From contig JAJRUG010000027.1 in NCBI GenBank assembly GCA_024277915.1, positions 1 through 53,342 on the forward strand: a stretch of DNA of 53,342 bases, in the 5' to 3' direction. This document shows, one piece after another, positions 24,632 through 33,983 of this stretch (its first letter is position 1; the number at the start of each line of letters is the position of its first letter). The notes under the pieces are model-generated. The model saw only the letters and a list, made by a program, of their open reading frames with translations. It had not been told where the DNA came from and searched no databases. This DNA is from Gammaproteobacteria bacterium. GTDB lineage: Bacteria; Pseudomonadota; Gammaproteobacteria; Steroidobacterales; GCA-2729495. A program made the translations under genes and the position numbers.

Positions 24632-26032
24632 TTAACCTGATTGTGTTACTGGTTTGGGCAGGATGATCCGGAATCTTGTCAGGCCTCGGGAAGACACAAC
24701 GGTGATCGTTCCGCCATGAGCGATGACAATAGTTTTGACAATTGCCAGCCCTAAACCGGTGCCACCCTCCGGCCGGGACCTGTCCACACGATAGAACCTG
24801 TCAAACAGCTTGGGAAGATGCTCGGGCAGTATCTCTGCACCAGCATTTTCGACCACAATACGGGTCTCTTCATTGCCTGATGTGTCCAGTTCCACTCGTA
24901 CTGTTTCGCCAGACGGCGTGTGACTGATGGCATTAGAGAGAAGATTCCCCAGCGCGCGTCTTAGCATTAGCTGGTCACCCGACACTGTGGCGGTTCCTTC
25001 GACCAGCAGCGTAACATTACGTTCTTCTGCCCAGGCTTCGTAGTATTCAAATAACCCACGTATCTCCCGGACCAGGTCTACACTGGCAATGTTCGGCTTG
25101 CTCCGCCCATGATCCGCCTTTGCCAGAAACAGCATATCGTTGATCATTCGGGTCATCTGCTCAAATTCTTCGATATTCGAATAAAGAATTTCCTGATACT
25201 CGTCGACCGTGCGGGTCTGTGAGAGCGTCACCTGTGTCTGGGTCATCATGCTGGTGACCGGTGTGCGCAGGTCGTGGGCAATATCGGCAGAAAAGTTTGA
25301 AAGACGCCTGAATGCCTCTTCCATACGCCCAAGCATTTCGTTGAATGATACTGCCAGGTCGGTAAGCTCATGGGGCACGGTGTCCGGCGACAGCCGTGTA
25401 TTCAATTGGTTCACGCTGATCCGGTGAATCTGGGTGATGATATCACGCAGGGGCGCATGCCCCTGTCGCACTGCTGCCCAGCCCGCAAGGCTGACAATAA
25501 TGATGCCGCTGGCGACCATGAGCCACAGGGTGTAGCGAAAACTATTGAGAAATCGCAAATGATTGTCGATAGGCACCGCGACTGCAATGCTGTAAGCCGG
25601 ATCATCTGATTGATTGTTTTCGGTTGCAGAACGGACAAAACCCCGAAAATGATCAGTGCCGTCGCTCCAGTTCTGCGCCAGACCACCACCGGGAGCACTG
25701 GTGGTGGTACGCACCAACACAGATAAATCCGGACCACTGCTGGCATAGATGATCTGTCCATCAGAGGCGGTTATCTGTAATGATGCCTCGTGGTGCCCCA
25801 CCAGAATATCATCGAGTCTTCTTGCGAGTGCTGTCCTGTTACTCTTGAATGGAGTATCAAACAAAACATCGCTTACGGCTTCGCTGATCGTTTCAAGTTC
25901 GCTGGCGTCTTCCTCGGCAAAGTGGCGTTGGATCGAGTTTTCAATGAGCCACCCGAATCCGGAGAATACCAATACTGCCGCAATGCCGAACAGCAGGGTA
26001 AGACGCAGTGTTAGGGAAGTAGGACGTCGCAT
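24632..26032 (-). CDS. cusS: CusS-type heavy-metal sensor histidine kinase
   Basis: A 466-residue kinase: TM1 (about 9-31), periplasmic sensor domain (about 32-180), TM2 (about 183-205), HAMP, then the dimerisation domain with the phospho-acceptor His in LSNFSADIAHDLRTPVTSMM, closely like E. coli CusS, and an HATPase domain with N box (ALGNLLSNAISHT) and G boxes (EGGTGLGLAIVKT). It would sense periplasmic Cu(I)/Ag(I) and phosphorylate the regulator encoded 9 bp upstream. The porin gene begins 84 bp further on, so cusRS and the cus genes could share a transcript. Confidence 0.93.
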   Translation of the reverse strand: MRRPTSLTLRLTLLFGIAAVLVFSGFGWLIENSIQRHFAEEDASELETISEAVSDVLFDTPFKSNRTALARRLDDILVGHHEASLQITASDGQIIYASSGPDLSVLVRTTTSAPGGGLAQNWSDGTDHFRGFVRSATENNQSDDPAYSIAVAVPIDNHLRFLNSFRYTLWLMVASGIIIVSLAGWAAVRQGHAPLRDIITQIHRISVNQLNTRLSPDTVPHELTDLAVSFNEMLGRMEEAFRRLSNFSADIAHDLRTPVTSMMTQTQVTLSQTRTVDEYQEILYSNIEEFEQMTRMINDMLFLAKADHGRSKPNIASVDLVREIRGLFEYYEAWAEERNVTLLVEGTATVSGDQLMLRRALGNLLSNAISHTPSGETVRVELDTSGNEETRIVVENAGAEILPEHLPKLFDRFYRVDRSRPEGGTGLGLAIVKTIVIAHGGTITVVSSRGLTRFRIILPKPVTQSG

Positions 26033-26041
26033 AACTGCCTG

Positions 26042-26725
26042 TCAGTCTTCTTCCCGTATATCCAGCATATAGCCCATGCCGCGCAGCGTATGAATAAGCT
26101 TGGGGGCAAAGTCCTCATCAATCTTTGCTCGAAGACGACGGATGGCAACATCAATGACATTGGTGTTGCTGTCAAAGTTCATGTCCCAGACCTGGGATGC
26201 GATCAGGGAGCGAGGTAATACTTCACCGCGACGTCGCAACAGTAATTCCAGCAATGCAAACTCCTTTGCTGTCAGCTTGATGCGCTGTCCGGTTCGTGTC
26301 ACACAACGTCGTATCAGGTCGAGTTCCAGATCAGCGATCTTCAGAGTTGTTTCAGCTACTGGTGTAGCGCCGCGTCGTAATAGTGTGCGAACCCGCGCCA
26401 GCAGCTCGGCGAAGGCAAAGGGCTTCACCAGGTAATCGTCGGCGCCCAGCTCCAGCCCCTTGACGCGATCATCTACATTGTCGCGTGCGGTGAGAAACAT
26501 CACCGGAACATTGCCACCCGCCTCACGCACCGACTTCAGTACCCTCCACCCATCCACATCCGGTAGCATAATATCAAGAATGAGCAGATCGTATGATTCC
26601 GTCATGGCCAGATGCTGGCCATCCAGACCGTTGCGAGCGAGATCAACAATGAAACCGGCCTCAGTCAGGCCCTGCTTGAGATAATCACCAATCTTGCATT
26701 CGTCTTCGACTATCAGGAGCTTCAT
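26042..26725 (-). CDS. cusR: CusR/CopR-type response regulator
   Basis: A 227-residue OmpR-family regulator. The receiver has D8, D51 ([14 protein letters not shown], phosphorylation site), Thr in FLTARD and Lys in [11 protein letters not shown]. The DNA-binding winged helix contains [20 protein letters not shown] and [13 protein letters not shown]. CusR-type regulators bind palindromes such as TGACAA-N2-TTGTCA. Three matching boxes in this window (14388, 26861, 32106) are its probable targets, one of them in its own promoter region. Confidence 0.94.
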   Translation of the reverse strand: MKLLIVEDECKIGDYLKQGLTEAGFIVDLARNGLDGQHLAMTESYDLLILDIMLPDVDGWRVLKSVREAGGNVPVMFLTARDNVDDRVKGLELGADDYLVKPFAFAELLARVRTLLRRGATPVAETTLKIADLELDLIRRCVTRTGQRIKLTAKEFALLELLLRRRGEVLPRSLIASQVWDMNFDSNTNVIDVAIRRLRAKIDEDFAPKLIHTLRGMGYMLDIREED

Positions 26726-26860
26726 CTGTAATCCACAACACCTGTGCGTATCTTTCGGAAAAGAGTCTGGTATTCAATGGTTGCAAGTTTCAACAGTTGG
26801 ATTGTTGTGTAACCACCGGCATAGTACCCGTCCATGGCTGGCGGAAAGATGACAGAACTA

Positions 26861-26874
26861 TTACAAGATTGTAA
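26861..26874. promoter_or_regulatory. CusR/CopR-type box between cusR and the copper ATPase
   Basis: TTACAA-GA-TTGTAA is a perfect inverted repeat in the 224-bp divergent region, 136 bp from the cusR start and 76 bp from the ATPase start. It matches the box at 32106-32119 at every base outside the 2-bp spacer. It can serve both directions. Confidence 0.75.
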
Positions 26875-26895
26875 CGATTCTGCCATGCCTGAGTA

Positions 26896-26909
26896 AGCAG
26901 CGCGCTGCT
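26896..26909. repeat. 14-bp perfect palindrome before the copper ATPase gene
   Basis: AGCAGCGCGCTGCT reads the same on both strands. It lies between the CusR box and the ATPase start. It may be a second operator or a hairpin in the 5' untranslated region. No known regulator is assigned. Confidence 0.5.
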
Positions 26910-26949
26910 ACTTTAAGCATCCAAAGCCCCCTAACCGGAGGAATAGTTT

Positions 26950-29208
26950 GTGATGACAGATTCGATCGAACACTCCACTCGCAACTCACTTTATACCTGC
27001 CCAATGCATGCGGACGTTCAGCAAACTGGTCCAGGCAGCTGCCCCAGGTGCGGTATGGCCCTGGAGCCCATGACTGTATCACTCGCAACTACACGCACCG
27101 AGTACACCTGCCCGATGCATCCGGAAATTATCCAGGATACACCCGGTAACTGCCCCAGGTGCGGCATGACTCTGGAGCCTCGCACAATTGATACTGAGGA
27201 AGATACCACTGAACTGGATGACATGACACGGCGGTTCTGGGTCAGTGCCGTGCTGGCTATCCCGGTCTTTATCAGTGCCATGGCTGCCGAGTTCTGGCCG
27301 GACGCTGCGGCGAAAATTATCCAGCCAGCCTCCCGGCAGTGGTTCGAACTGATCCTGGCAACACCGGTAGTGCTGTGGGGTGGTTGGCCATTCTTCGTAC
27401 GTGGCTGGCGCTCGGTTCAGACCTGGAACCTCAATATGTTTACACTGATCGGTCTGGGTGTTGGTGTGGCATGGATATACAGCGTGATCGGTGTGTTGTT
27501 GCCCGGCCTGTTCCCTGCATCCGTACTCAATGATCTGGGCGTCATACCCGTTTACTTTGAAGCTGCAGCCGTCATTGTGGCGCTGGTATTGCTCGGCCAG
27601 GTGCTGGAGTTACGTGCACATAGCAGTACCAATGCCGCGATCAAAGCACTGCTTGGCCTGGCGCCTAATAGTGCCAGAATCGTGCGTGACGACGGCACAG
27701 AAGAGGATATTCCACTGGAGCAGGTTCAGCGGGGAGACATCCTGCGGGTGCGCCCCGGTGAGAAGGTTCCGGCAGATGGAACTGTTCGGGATGGCGAGAG
27801 CAATGTAGATGAGTCCATGGTCACTGGTGAACCCGTTCCGGTTGAAAAAACATCGGGTGACAGACTGATCGGTGCAACAATTAACGGAACCGGCAGCCTG
27901 TTAATGCGTGCTGAAAAAGTAGGAGCCGACACGCTGTTGGCACAGATCGTACAAATGGTGGCCGAGGCACAGCGATCCCGTGCGCCGATACAAAAACTTG
28001 TGGATACTGTCGCCGGCTATTTCGTTCCGGTAGTGATTATCATCGCTGTCATTACATTTATTATCTGGGGACTCTGGGGACCAGAGCCAGCGCTGGCCTA
28101 TGCTGTGATCAACTCTGTGGCGGTTTTGATTATTGCCTGTCCCTGTGCGCTGGGACTGGCCACGCCGATGTCGATCATGGTCGGTACCGGCAAGGGCGCC
28201 ATGATGGGCGTACTGATCAAAAATGCTGAAGCGCTGGAAGTGCTGCGTAAAGTAGACACGCTGGTCGTCGACAAGACCGGCACTCTGACTGAGGGAAAAC
28301 CCACACTGGTATCGATTGTGGCCGCGGACGATTTTCAGGAACACAGGATTTTGCACCTGGCCGCCAGCCTGGAGCGAGCCAGCGAGCACCCCCTGGCCGA
28401 AGCGATTGTGCGCGGCGCGCAGGAAAGAGCAGTCACTCTGTTACAGACCACTGATTTTGAATCCATCACCGGCAAAGGCGTGACCGGTACAGTTGACGGA
28501 CAAGCCGTGGCACTCGGTAATATCAAGTTACTGGAGAGCCTGGGGATAGATCCTGGTGGCTTGCTTGAGGTAAGCGAGACCGGGCGCGCAGAGGGTCAGA
28601 CAGTCATGTTTGTGGCCATCGATGGTCAGGCGGCAGGACTGATAGGTGTAGCCGACCCCATCAAAGACTCGACACCTGAGGCCATTCATGACCTGCATGA
28701 AGAAGGGGTCAAGGTGGTGATGCTGACCGGTGACAGCCGTACTACCGCTGAGGCCGTGGCGTCAAAGCTGAACATAGACCGGGTTGAAGCTGAGGTGCTG
28801 CCGGATCAGAAGGCCGAGATTGTTAAAAAATTGCAATCCGAGGGCTTTATGGTTGCCATGGCCGGTGACGGTATAAACGACGCTCCGGCACTCGCCCAAT
28901 CGCATGTCGGTATCGCAATGGGCACCGGTACAGATGTTGCCATGGAAAGTGCCGGTGTGACGCTGGTGAAAGGCGATCTGCGTGGTATCGTTCGCGCCCG
29001 CCGCCTGAGCCGGGCCACCATGCGCAATATCCGTCAAAATCTGTTTTTTGCTTTTATCTATAACGCATTGGGAGTGCCGGTGGCCGCCGGAATACTATAC
29101 CCGGTGTTCGGCCTGTTGCTGTCGCCGATGATCGCGGCAGCTGCCATGAGCCTGAGCTCGGTTTCGGTAATTGCTAATGCGTTGCGCTTGCGTAATGTGC
29201 CAATGTGA
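26950..29208 (+). CDS. copA: CopA-type Cu(I)-exporting P1B ATPase
   Basis: A 752-residue P-type ATPase. The GTG at 26950 is best spaced from GGAGG (8 nt); the next codon but one would be an ATG (26953). The N-terminus has two tandem heavy-metal-binding motifs ([19 protein letters not shown] about 15-41; [19 protein letters not shown] about 53-79) instead of the usual ferredoxin-like HMA domains. Other landmarks: [11 protein letters not shown], transport site [10 protein letters not shown], phosphorylation site [20 protein letters not shown] and [10 protein letters not shown]. It pumps Cu(I) from cytosol to periplasm, feeding the Cus pumps and the multicopper oxidase. It is transcribed divergently from cusRS. 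Confidence 0.96.
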   Translation: MMTDSIEHSTRNSLYTCPMHADVQQTGPGSCPRCGMALEPMTVSLATTRTEYTCPMHPEIIQDTPGNCPRCGMTLEPRTIDTEEDTTELDDMTRRFWVSAVLAIPVFISAMAAEFWPDAAAKIIQPASRQWFELILATPVVLWGGWPFFVRGWRSVQTWNLNMFTLIGLGVGVAWIYSVIGVLLPGLFPASVLNDLGVIPVYFEAAAVIVALVLLGQVLELRAHSSTNAAIKALLGLAPNSARIVRDDGTEEDIPLEQVQRGDILRVRPGEKVPADGTVRDGESNVDESMVTGEPVPVEKTSGDRLIGATINGTGSLLMRAEKVGADTLLAQIVQMVAEAQRSRAPIQKLVDTVAGYFVPVVIIIAVITFIIWGLWGPEPALAYAVINSVAVLIIACPCALGLATPMSIMVGTGKGAMMGVLIKNAEALEVLRKVDTLVVDKTGTLTEGKPTLVSIVAADDFQEHRILHLAASLERASEHPLAEAIVRGAQERAVTLLQTTDFESITGKGVTGTVDGQAVALGNIKLLESLGIDPGGLLEVSETGRAEGQTVMFVAIDGQAAGLIGVADPIKDSTPEAIHDLHEEGVKVVMLTGDSRTTAEAVASKLNIDRVEAEVLPDQKAEIVKKLQSEGFMVAMAGDGINDAPALAQSHVGIAMGTGTDVAMESAGVTLVKGDLRGIVRARRLSRATMRNIRQNLFFAFIYNALGVPVAAGILYPVFGLLLSPMIAAAAMSLSSVSVIANALRLRNVPM

Positions 29209-29268
29209 AACATTGTGTTCCAAGCTCAATTTACGCAATTTGACACAGCGCAAAAAAGGAACAGATAC

Positions 29269-30648
29269 TTGGGCAGACTATTCACTGTAATTTCTCTGGC
29301 TTTCATTCCAGGGCTGGCTGCCGCATCCAGCATCGATCGGCTCGACCTCACCACTCACACCGTAGGGTTCCTCGCTCTCGCCGTGTTCACTCTCGCCTAT
29401 GTCTTCGTGATGGCAGAGGAATTCACCCAATTGCGAAAGTCCAAGCCGGTGATTCTCGCTGCCGGAATCATCTGGGCCATGATCGCCGTGGTCTACGTCA
29501 ATCAGGGAATGACCACCCAGGCTGAGGAGGCGGTGCGCCACAACCTGCTGGAATATACCGAGCTGATGCTGTTCCTGCTGGTGGCGATGACCTACATCAA
29601 TGCCATGAACGAGCGCCAGGTGTTCGCTGCCCTGCGCTCCTGGCTGATTCGCAAGGGATTCGGATTTCGCCAATTGTTCTGGCTGACCGGCATTCTGGCC
29701 TTTTTCATCTCACCGGTGGCGGATAACCTGACTACCGCTTTGCTCATGTGTGCCGTGGTGCTGGCGGTAGGTGGCGATAACACCCGGTTCGTAGGTATCG
29801 CCTGCGTTAATATAGTGGTTGCGGCTAACGCCGGCGGCGCTTTTAGTCCCTTCGGTGACATCACCACGCTGATGGTGTGGCAGCGGGGGGTCGTCGATTT
29901 CGGGGGGTTTTTCGCCCTGTTCGTGCCATCAGTAGTGAATTTCGTGGTACCGGCGGCTATCATGCACTTTGCTGTTCCCAACGAACACCCGGTGACCAGC
30001 GACGAAGATGTGCCCATGAAGCGCGGTGCAAGGCGTATCATCTGCCTGTTTTTACTTACCATCCTTACCGCTGTCAGCTTCCACAATTTTCTGCATCTGC
30101 CACCCGTCATTGGCATGCTCACCGGCCTGGCGTACCTGCAGTTCTTCGGCTATTTTCTGAAAAAAACCACTTATATTGAAATTCAGGGCACTGTGGGCAA
30201 CGTGGTTCCCTTCGACGTATTTAACAAGATTGCACGTGCGGAATGGGACACCCTGCTGTTCTTCTATGGTGTCGTGCTGTGCGTGGGCGGGTTGGGCTTC
30301 ATCGGCTATCTGACCCTGGCTTCGGATGTGATGTACGCACAGTGGGGCGCGACCACGGCCAATATTGCCGTAGGGCTATTATCAGCCATCGTTGACAACA
30401 TTCCGGTGATGTTCGCTGTGCTGACCATGAATCCTGATATGTCACACGGGCAGTGGCTGCTGGTAACACTTACAGCCGGAGTCGGTGGCAGCCTGCTGTC
30501 AATCGGCTCCGCCGCTGGCGTAGCACTGATGGGCCAGGCTCGTGGCCAGTACACCTTTTTCAGTCACCTCAAGTGGACACCGGTGATTGCCCTGGGTTAT
30601 GCGGCAAGCATCGCTACCCACATGTGGATCAATGCCGGAAGTTTCTGA
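29269..30648 (+). CDS. nhaD: NhaD-type Na+/H+ antiporter
   Basis: A membrane antiporter of the NhaD/ArsB superfamily with about 12 spans: LLEYTELMLFLLVAMTYINA, FFISPVADNLTTALLMCAVV, NIVVAANAGGAFSPFGDITT, AIVDNIPVMFAVLTM and GVGGSLLSIGSAAGVALMG are its conserved blocks (Asp-Asn and Gly-rich re-entrant motifs). I place the start at a TTG (29269) because AAAAAGGA stands 8 nt upstream and it gives a clean signal-like first span. A GTG at 29215 would add 18 residues and has no obvious ribosome-binding site. It follows the ATPase on the same strand and may be read through from it; why an antiporter sits in a copper island is unclear. Confidence 0.9.
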   Translation: MGRLFTVISLAFIPGLAAASSIDRLDLTTHTVGFLALAVFTLAYVFVMAEEFTQLRKSKPVILAAGIIWAMIAVVYVNQGMTTQAEEAVRHNLLEYTELMLFLLVAMTYINAMNERQVFAALRSWLIRKGFGFRQLFWLTGILAFFISPVADNLTTALLMCAVVLAVGGDNTRFVGIACVNIVVAANAGGAFSPFGDITTLMVWQRGVVDFGGFFALFVPSVVNFVVPAAIMHFAVPNEHPVTSDEDVPMKRGARRIICLFLLTILTAVSFHNFLHLPPVIGMLTGLAYLQFFGYFLKKTTYIEIQGTVGNVVPFDVFNKIARAEWDTLLFFYGVVLCVGGLGFIGYLTLASDVMYAQWGATTANIAVGLLSAIVDNIPVMFAVLTMNPDMSHGQWLLVTLTAGVGGSLLSIGSAAGVALMGQARGQYTFFSHLKWTPVIALGYAASIATHMWINAGSF

Positions 30649-30653
30649 GGATT

Positions 30654-32042
30654 CTATTGAGGCATATCCATGTCGTCCGGCATTTCTGTTGCCTTCTCTG
30701 CGGCCATCGGCTTCCCCATCTGCATTTCCATTTCCATATGCATGCGACCCGTACTGTCAGTGTGAGTGATCATAAATAGCCTTTGCGCGACCAGGATTGC
30801 CACGAAACCGATTAATGAGACAATAATAACCAGCGGATCAGTCTTGTATTTCAGAATCAGGAATGTGCCGAGAATAATAATGTCCAGGGCTATTGCAATC
30901 ACAGGAACAACGGGAGTCGCCCCGGTCTCTTTCAGAAGATAGCGAAACAGACCCCAGTGTATGGCGATATCCATGATCAGGTAGAAAATCGCGCCAATCG
31001 AGGCGATACGGGTCAAATCGAAGAGCAGGGTCAAGGTGATTGCAAGACCCACGGTTACTACCAGTGCCGGATTTTTAAAGCCCGAGTATAGTTTGGGCAG
31101 TTGTTTCATGTCACTGAGCATGGCCAGCATTCTCGATGCTGAAAAAACGCTGGCAATCAAACCTGAAACCGTTGCCACAATCGCCAGTAACACCGTAAAT
31201 AGAAGACCCGACTCTCCGAAAACCGGCTGAGCTGCAGCGGCAAGCGCGTAATCCTTGGCGGTAATGACCTCCTCAACACTCAAGCTGCTGGCCACGGAAA
31301 AAGCCAGAACCGTATAGATGATTGTGCAGATAAGGATGGACAAGATGATAGAGCGCCCAAGGTTGCGATGCGGATCGATGATATCGGCACCTTGATTGGT
31401 GATCGTGGTAAACCCCTTGAAAGCCAGAATTGAAAGTGCGAGTGCTGCGACAAAATTGAAATTGCCGCCCGCTACGGTTGCTGAATCAGTTCTGCCCAAT
31501 TCCCCAACGGATGGAAAGCCCGCGACAGCGAGTCCGGCAATTGCCAGTATGGCAATCCCGGCGATTTTTATGACGGCAGTAATATTGGCGGTTCGTTCGA
31601 TGGTTTTATTGCCCGAAATATTGACGATATAAGCAACTGCGATTAATAGCACACCAAGAGCCGGCACCATCACTGCGGTGTTTTCTACATTAAACAGTCG
31701 CAAGGTGTATGAACCGAAGGTACGCGCTACCAGGCTCTCCGCAATGACCATCGAAACGTACATCAACAGCGAAAAGGTTCCCGCCATGGTGCCGGGACCA
31801 TAGGCCTTGCGCATGAACATGGCGACACCGCCAGATGACGGATAGGCATTCGAGAACTTTACATAGGAATAAGCGCTGAAACTGACAACCATCGCACCAG
31901 CCAGAAAGGCTAATGGAAAGGCCTTGCCCACAAGCTCCGCAATCTGGCCCATTAACACAAAAATACCAGCGCCAATCATCACGCCTGTGCCGAGCGACAC
32001 CGATCCCAACAAAGATAATTTACTTTCCGGATTTGGCTTCAT
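30654..32042 (-). CDS. APC-superfamily permease with a Met-rich C-terminal tail
   Basis: A 462-residue 12-span permease. The first span (LGTGVMIGAGIFVLMGQIAE) has the Gly-rich GAGIF motif of the amino acid/polyamine/organocation family, and the later spans follow that fold. The last about 35 residues form a hydrophilic tail with 10 Met (RMHMEMEMQMGKPM, then MPDDMDMPQ), unusual for amino acid permeases and typical of Cu(I)-binding segments. The gene is divergent from the multicopper oxidase with a perfect CusR-type box between them. Substrate could be an amino acid (for example one used for Cu complexation) or a copper complex; this is open. GGAGAG precedes the ATG. Confidence 0.88.
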   Translation of the reverse strand: MKPNPESKLSLLGSVSLGTGVMIGAGIFVLMGQIAELVGKAFPLAFLAGAMVVSFSAYSYVKFSNAYPSSGGVAMFMRKAYGPGTMAGTFSLLMYVSMVIAESLVARTFGSYTLRLFNVENTAVMVPALGVLLIAVAYIVNISGNKTIERTANITAVIKIAGIAILAIAGLAVAGFPSVGELGRTDSATVAGGNFNFVAALALSILAFKGFTTITNQGADIIDPHRNLGRSIILSILICTIIYTVLAFSVASSLSVEEVITAKDYALAAAAQPVFGESGLLFTVLLAIVATVSGLIASVFSASRMLAMLSDMKQLPKLYSGFKNPALVVTVGLAITLTLLFDLTRIASIGAIFYLIMDIAIHWGLFRYLLKETGATPVVPVIAIALDIIILGTFLILKYKTDPLVIIVSLIGFVAILVAQRLFMITHTDSTGRMHMEMEMQMGKPMAAEKATEMPDDMDMPQ

Positions 32043-32104
32043 GGTGGTCTCTCCGTAAATACTGGTCTTGGTAGCAGCAATTCTACAGTCAATCTGGCAG
32101 TTTC

Positions 32105-32120
32105 ATTACAAAATTGTAAT
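32105..32120. promoter_or_regulatory. CusR/CopR-type box between the APC permease and multicopper oxidase
   Basis: ATTACAA-AA-TTGTAAT is a perfect 16-bp inverted repeat (7-bp arms) 63 bp from the permease start and 109 bp from the oxidase start. Its core equals the box at 26861-26874. It probably co-regulates both divergent transcripts. Confidence 0.75.
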
Positions 32121-32228
32121 CGTTTTTTCGTATCACAGAAATAAAACCGCTGGTACCTTATGGCTTGGGGAGACAGAACATATCAACCGGGCTGATATTC
32201 AGCCATTAGATCGGATACTCATGCGAAG

Positions 32229-33980
32229 ATGAAACCTATCGTAGATCAATTTCCTATTGTCCCGGATCCGTCCCGGCGGCGATTTGTCCAGGGGCTTGCC
32301 GCAGGTGGTGCAATGCTGGCTTTGTCATCAGTGCACAAACCACTCTGGGCACAGAGCGAGGATCGCTCCACCAGCATCGTCCCGATCCTGAGTGGCAGCC
32401 AGTTCGATCTGACGATTGCCGAATTACCGGTCAATTTCACAGGTGCTCCACGGATTGCTACTGCCATTAATGGCTCGATCCCGGGGCCGACTCTCCGCTG
32501 GCGGGAAGGCGACACAGTCACTCTTCGAGTGACCAACCACCTGAAAGAGTCCACTTCCATTCACTGGCACGGGATGATCCTGCCCTACCAGATGGATGGT
32601 GTTCCTGGAATCAGTTTCGACGGTATCGCACCGGGAGAAACGTTCACCTATCGTTTCAAGGTTCAGCAAACAGGCACCTATTGGTACCACTCCCATTCCG
32701 GTTTTCAGGAACAGACCGGGGTGTATGGCGCCATCATCATAGATCCGGCTGGCTCGGATCCAATCCAGGCGGATCGCGATTATGTAGTGCAGTTGTCTGA
32801 CTGGACAGATGAAGATCCCATGAAGGTATTCGCCAAGTTGAAGAAAATGGGGGACTACTACAATTTTAATCAGCTGACTGCCGGTGACTTTCTTCGTGAT
32901 ACCGGAAACATGGGGTGGCGGTCCGCATTGCAGAAGCGGCGTATGTGGAACCAGATGCGCATGAGTCCGACTGATCTTGGGGACATTACTGCCTATAGCT
33001 ACACGTATCTTATGAATGGTATGACACCAAACAGTAACTGGACAGGGCTGTTCAAACCCGGTGAGCGTGTTCGGCTACGCATCATTAACAGTGGTGCCCA
33101 GAGTTTCTTTGATGTGCGTATTCCCGGCTTGAAGATGACGGTGGTTCAAACCGATGGGCAAGATGTCGAACCCGTCACTGTGGACGAACTCCGGATTGGT
33201 GTTTCCGAGACCTACGACGTCATCGTCACCCCTGAAGATGAGCCCTATACCATCTTTGCCCAGTCGATGGATCGAACCGGATTTGCACGTGGAACACTGA
33301 CCCCGCGGATCGGGCTGATGGCTCCCGTACCTTCTGTGGATGAGCCCGAGTGGCTGACCATGACGGACATGATGGGTGAAATGTCGCACGATGGAATGGC
33401 CGGTATGGATCACAGTGAACACATGATGACCGGTGCGGTGGCTATGGGAGCTGGAGCAACTCAGGTGCGCCATGCCAAAACCGAGTATGGCCCGAGTGTC
33501 GATATGCGAGTCGATACACCGCGCACTAACCTGGACGACCCGGGTATTGGCTTGCGTAACAACGGGCGCCGGGTGTTAACTTACGCTGACTTGCACACTG
33601 TGGGTGGTGCAATGGATCCACGGGGTGCGGAGCGGGAAATCGAACTTCACCTGACCGGTAACATGGAACGATATACCTGGTCCATCGACGGGCTTGAGTT
33701 CGGCAAGTCCACGCCAATCCATTTCCGCTACGGTGAGCGCTTGCGTGTCATCCTTCACAACGACACGATGATGACCCATCCCATGCATCTCCATGGTTTG
33801 TGGAGTGAGCTGGAAAGTCCGGACGGCCATTTTCAGGTAAGAAAACACGCGATCAGTGTGCAGCCCGCACAGCGGGTCAGTTTTCTGGTTGCTGTCGATG
33901 CGCTTGGTCACTGGGCCTGGCACTGCCACCTGCTGTACCACATGGATGCCGGCATGTTCCGCGAAGTAGTGGTGGCCTGA
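32229..33980 (+). CDS. pcoA: CopA/PcoA-type multicopper oxidase (Tat-exported)
   Basis: A 583-residue periplasmic oxidase with a twin-arginine signal (PSRRRFVQGLAAGG, about 14-27). Copper ligands are all present: SIHWHGMIL and YWYHSHSGFQEQTG (N-terminal type 2/3 pair), HPMHLHGLW and HWAWHCHLLYHMDAGMF (C-terminal type 1/2/3). A Met/His-rich insert (MTDMMGEMSHDGMAGMDHSE, about 374-393) probably binds extra Cu(I). The enzyme oxidises Cu(I) to the less toxic Cu(II). It is followed directly by pcoB, forming the classical copAB pair, and is controlled by the CusR-type box upstream. Confidence 0.96.
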   Translation: MKPIVDQFPIVPDPSRRRFVQGLAAGGAMLALSSVHKPLWAQSEDRSTSIVPILSGSQFDLTIAELPVNFTGAPRIATAINGSIPGPTLRWREGDTVTLRVTNHLKESTSIHWHGMILPYQMDGVPGISFDGIAPGETFTYRFKVQQTGTYWYHSHSGFQEQTGVYGAIIIDPAGSDPIQADRDYVVQLSDWTDEDPMKVFAKLKKMGDYYNFNQLTAGDFLRDTGNMGWRSALQKRRMWNQMRMSPTDLGDITAYSYTYLMNGMTPNSNWTGLFKPGERVRLRIINSGAQSFFDVRIPGLKMTVVQTDGQDVEPVTVDELRIGVSETYDVIVTPEDEPYTIFAQSMDRTGFARGTLTPRIGLMAPVPSVDEPEWLTMTDMMGEMSHDGMAGMDHSEHMMTGAVAMGAGATQVRHAKTEYGPSVDMRVDTPRTNLDDPGIGLRNNGRRVLTYADLHTVGGAMDPRGAEREIELHLTGNMERYTWSIDGLEFGKSTPIHFRYGERLRVILHNDTMMTHPMHLHGLWSELESPDGHFQVRKHAISVQPAQRVSFLVAVDALGHWAWHCHLLYHMDAGMFREVVVA

Positions 33981-33983
33981 GTG

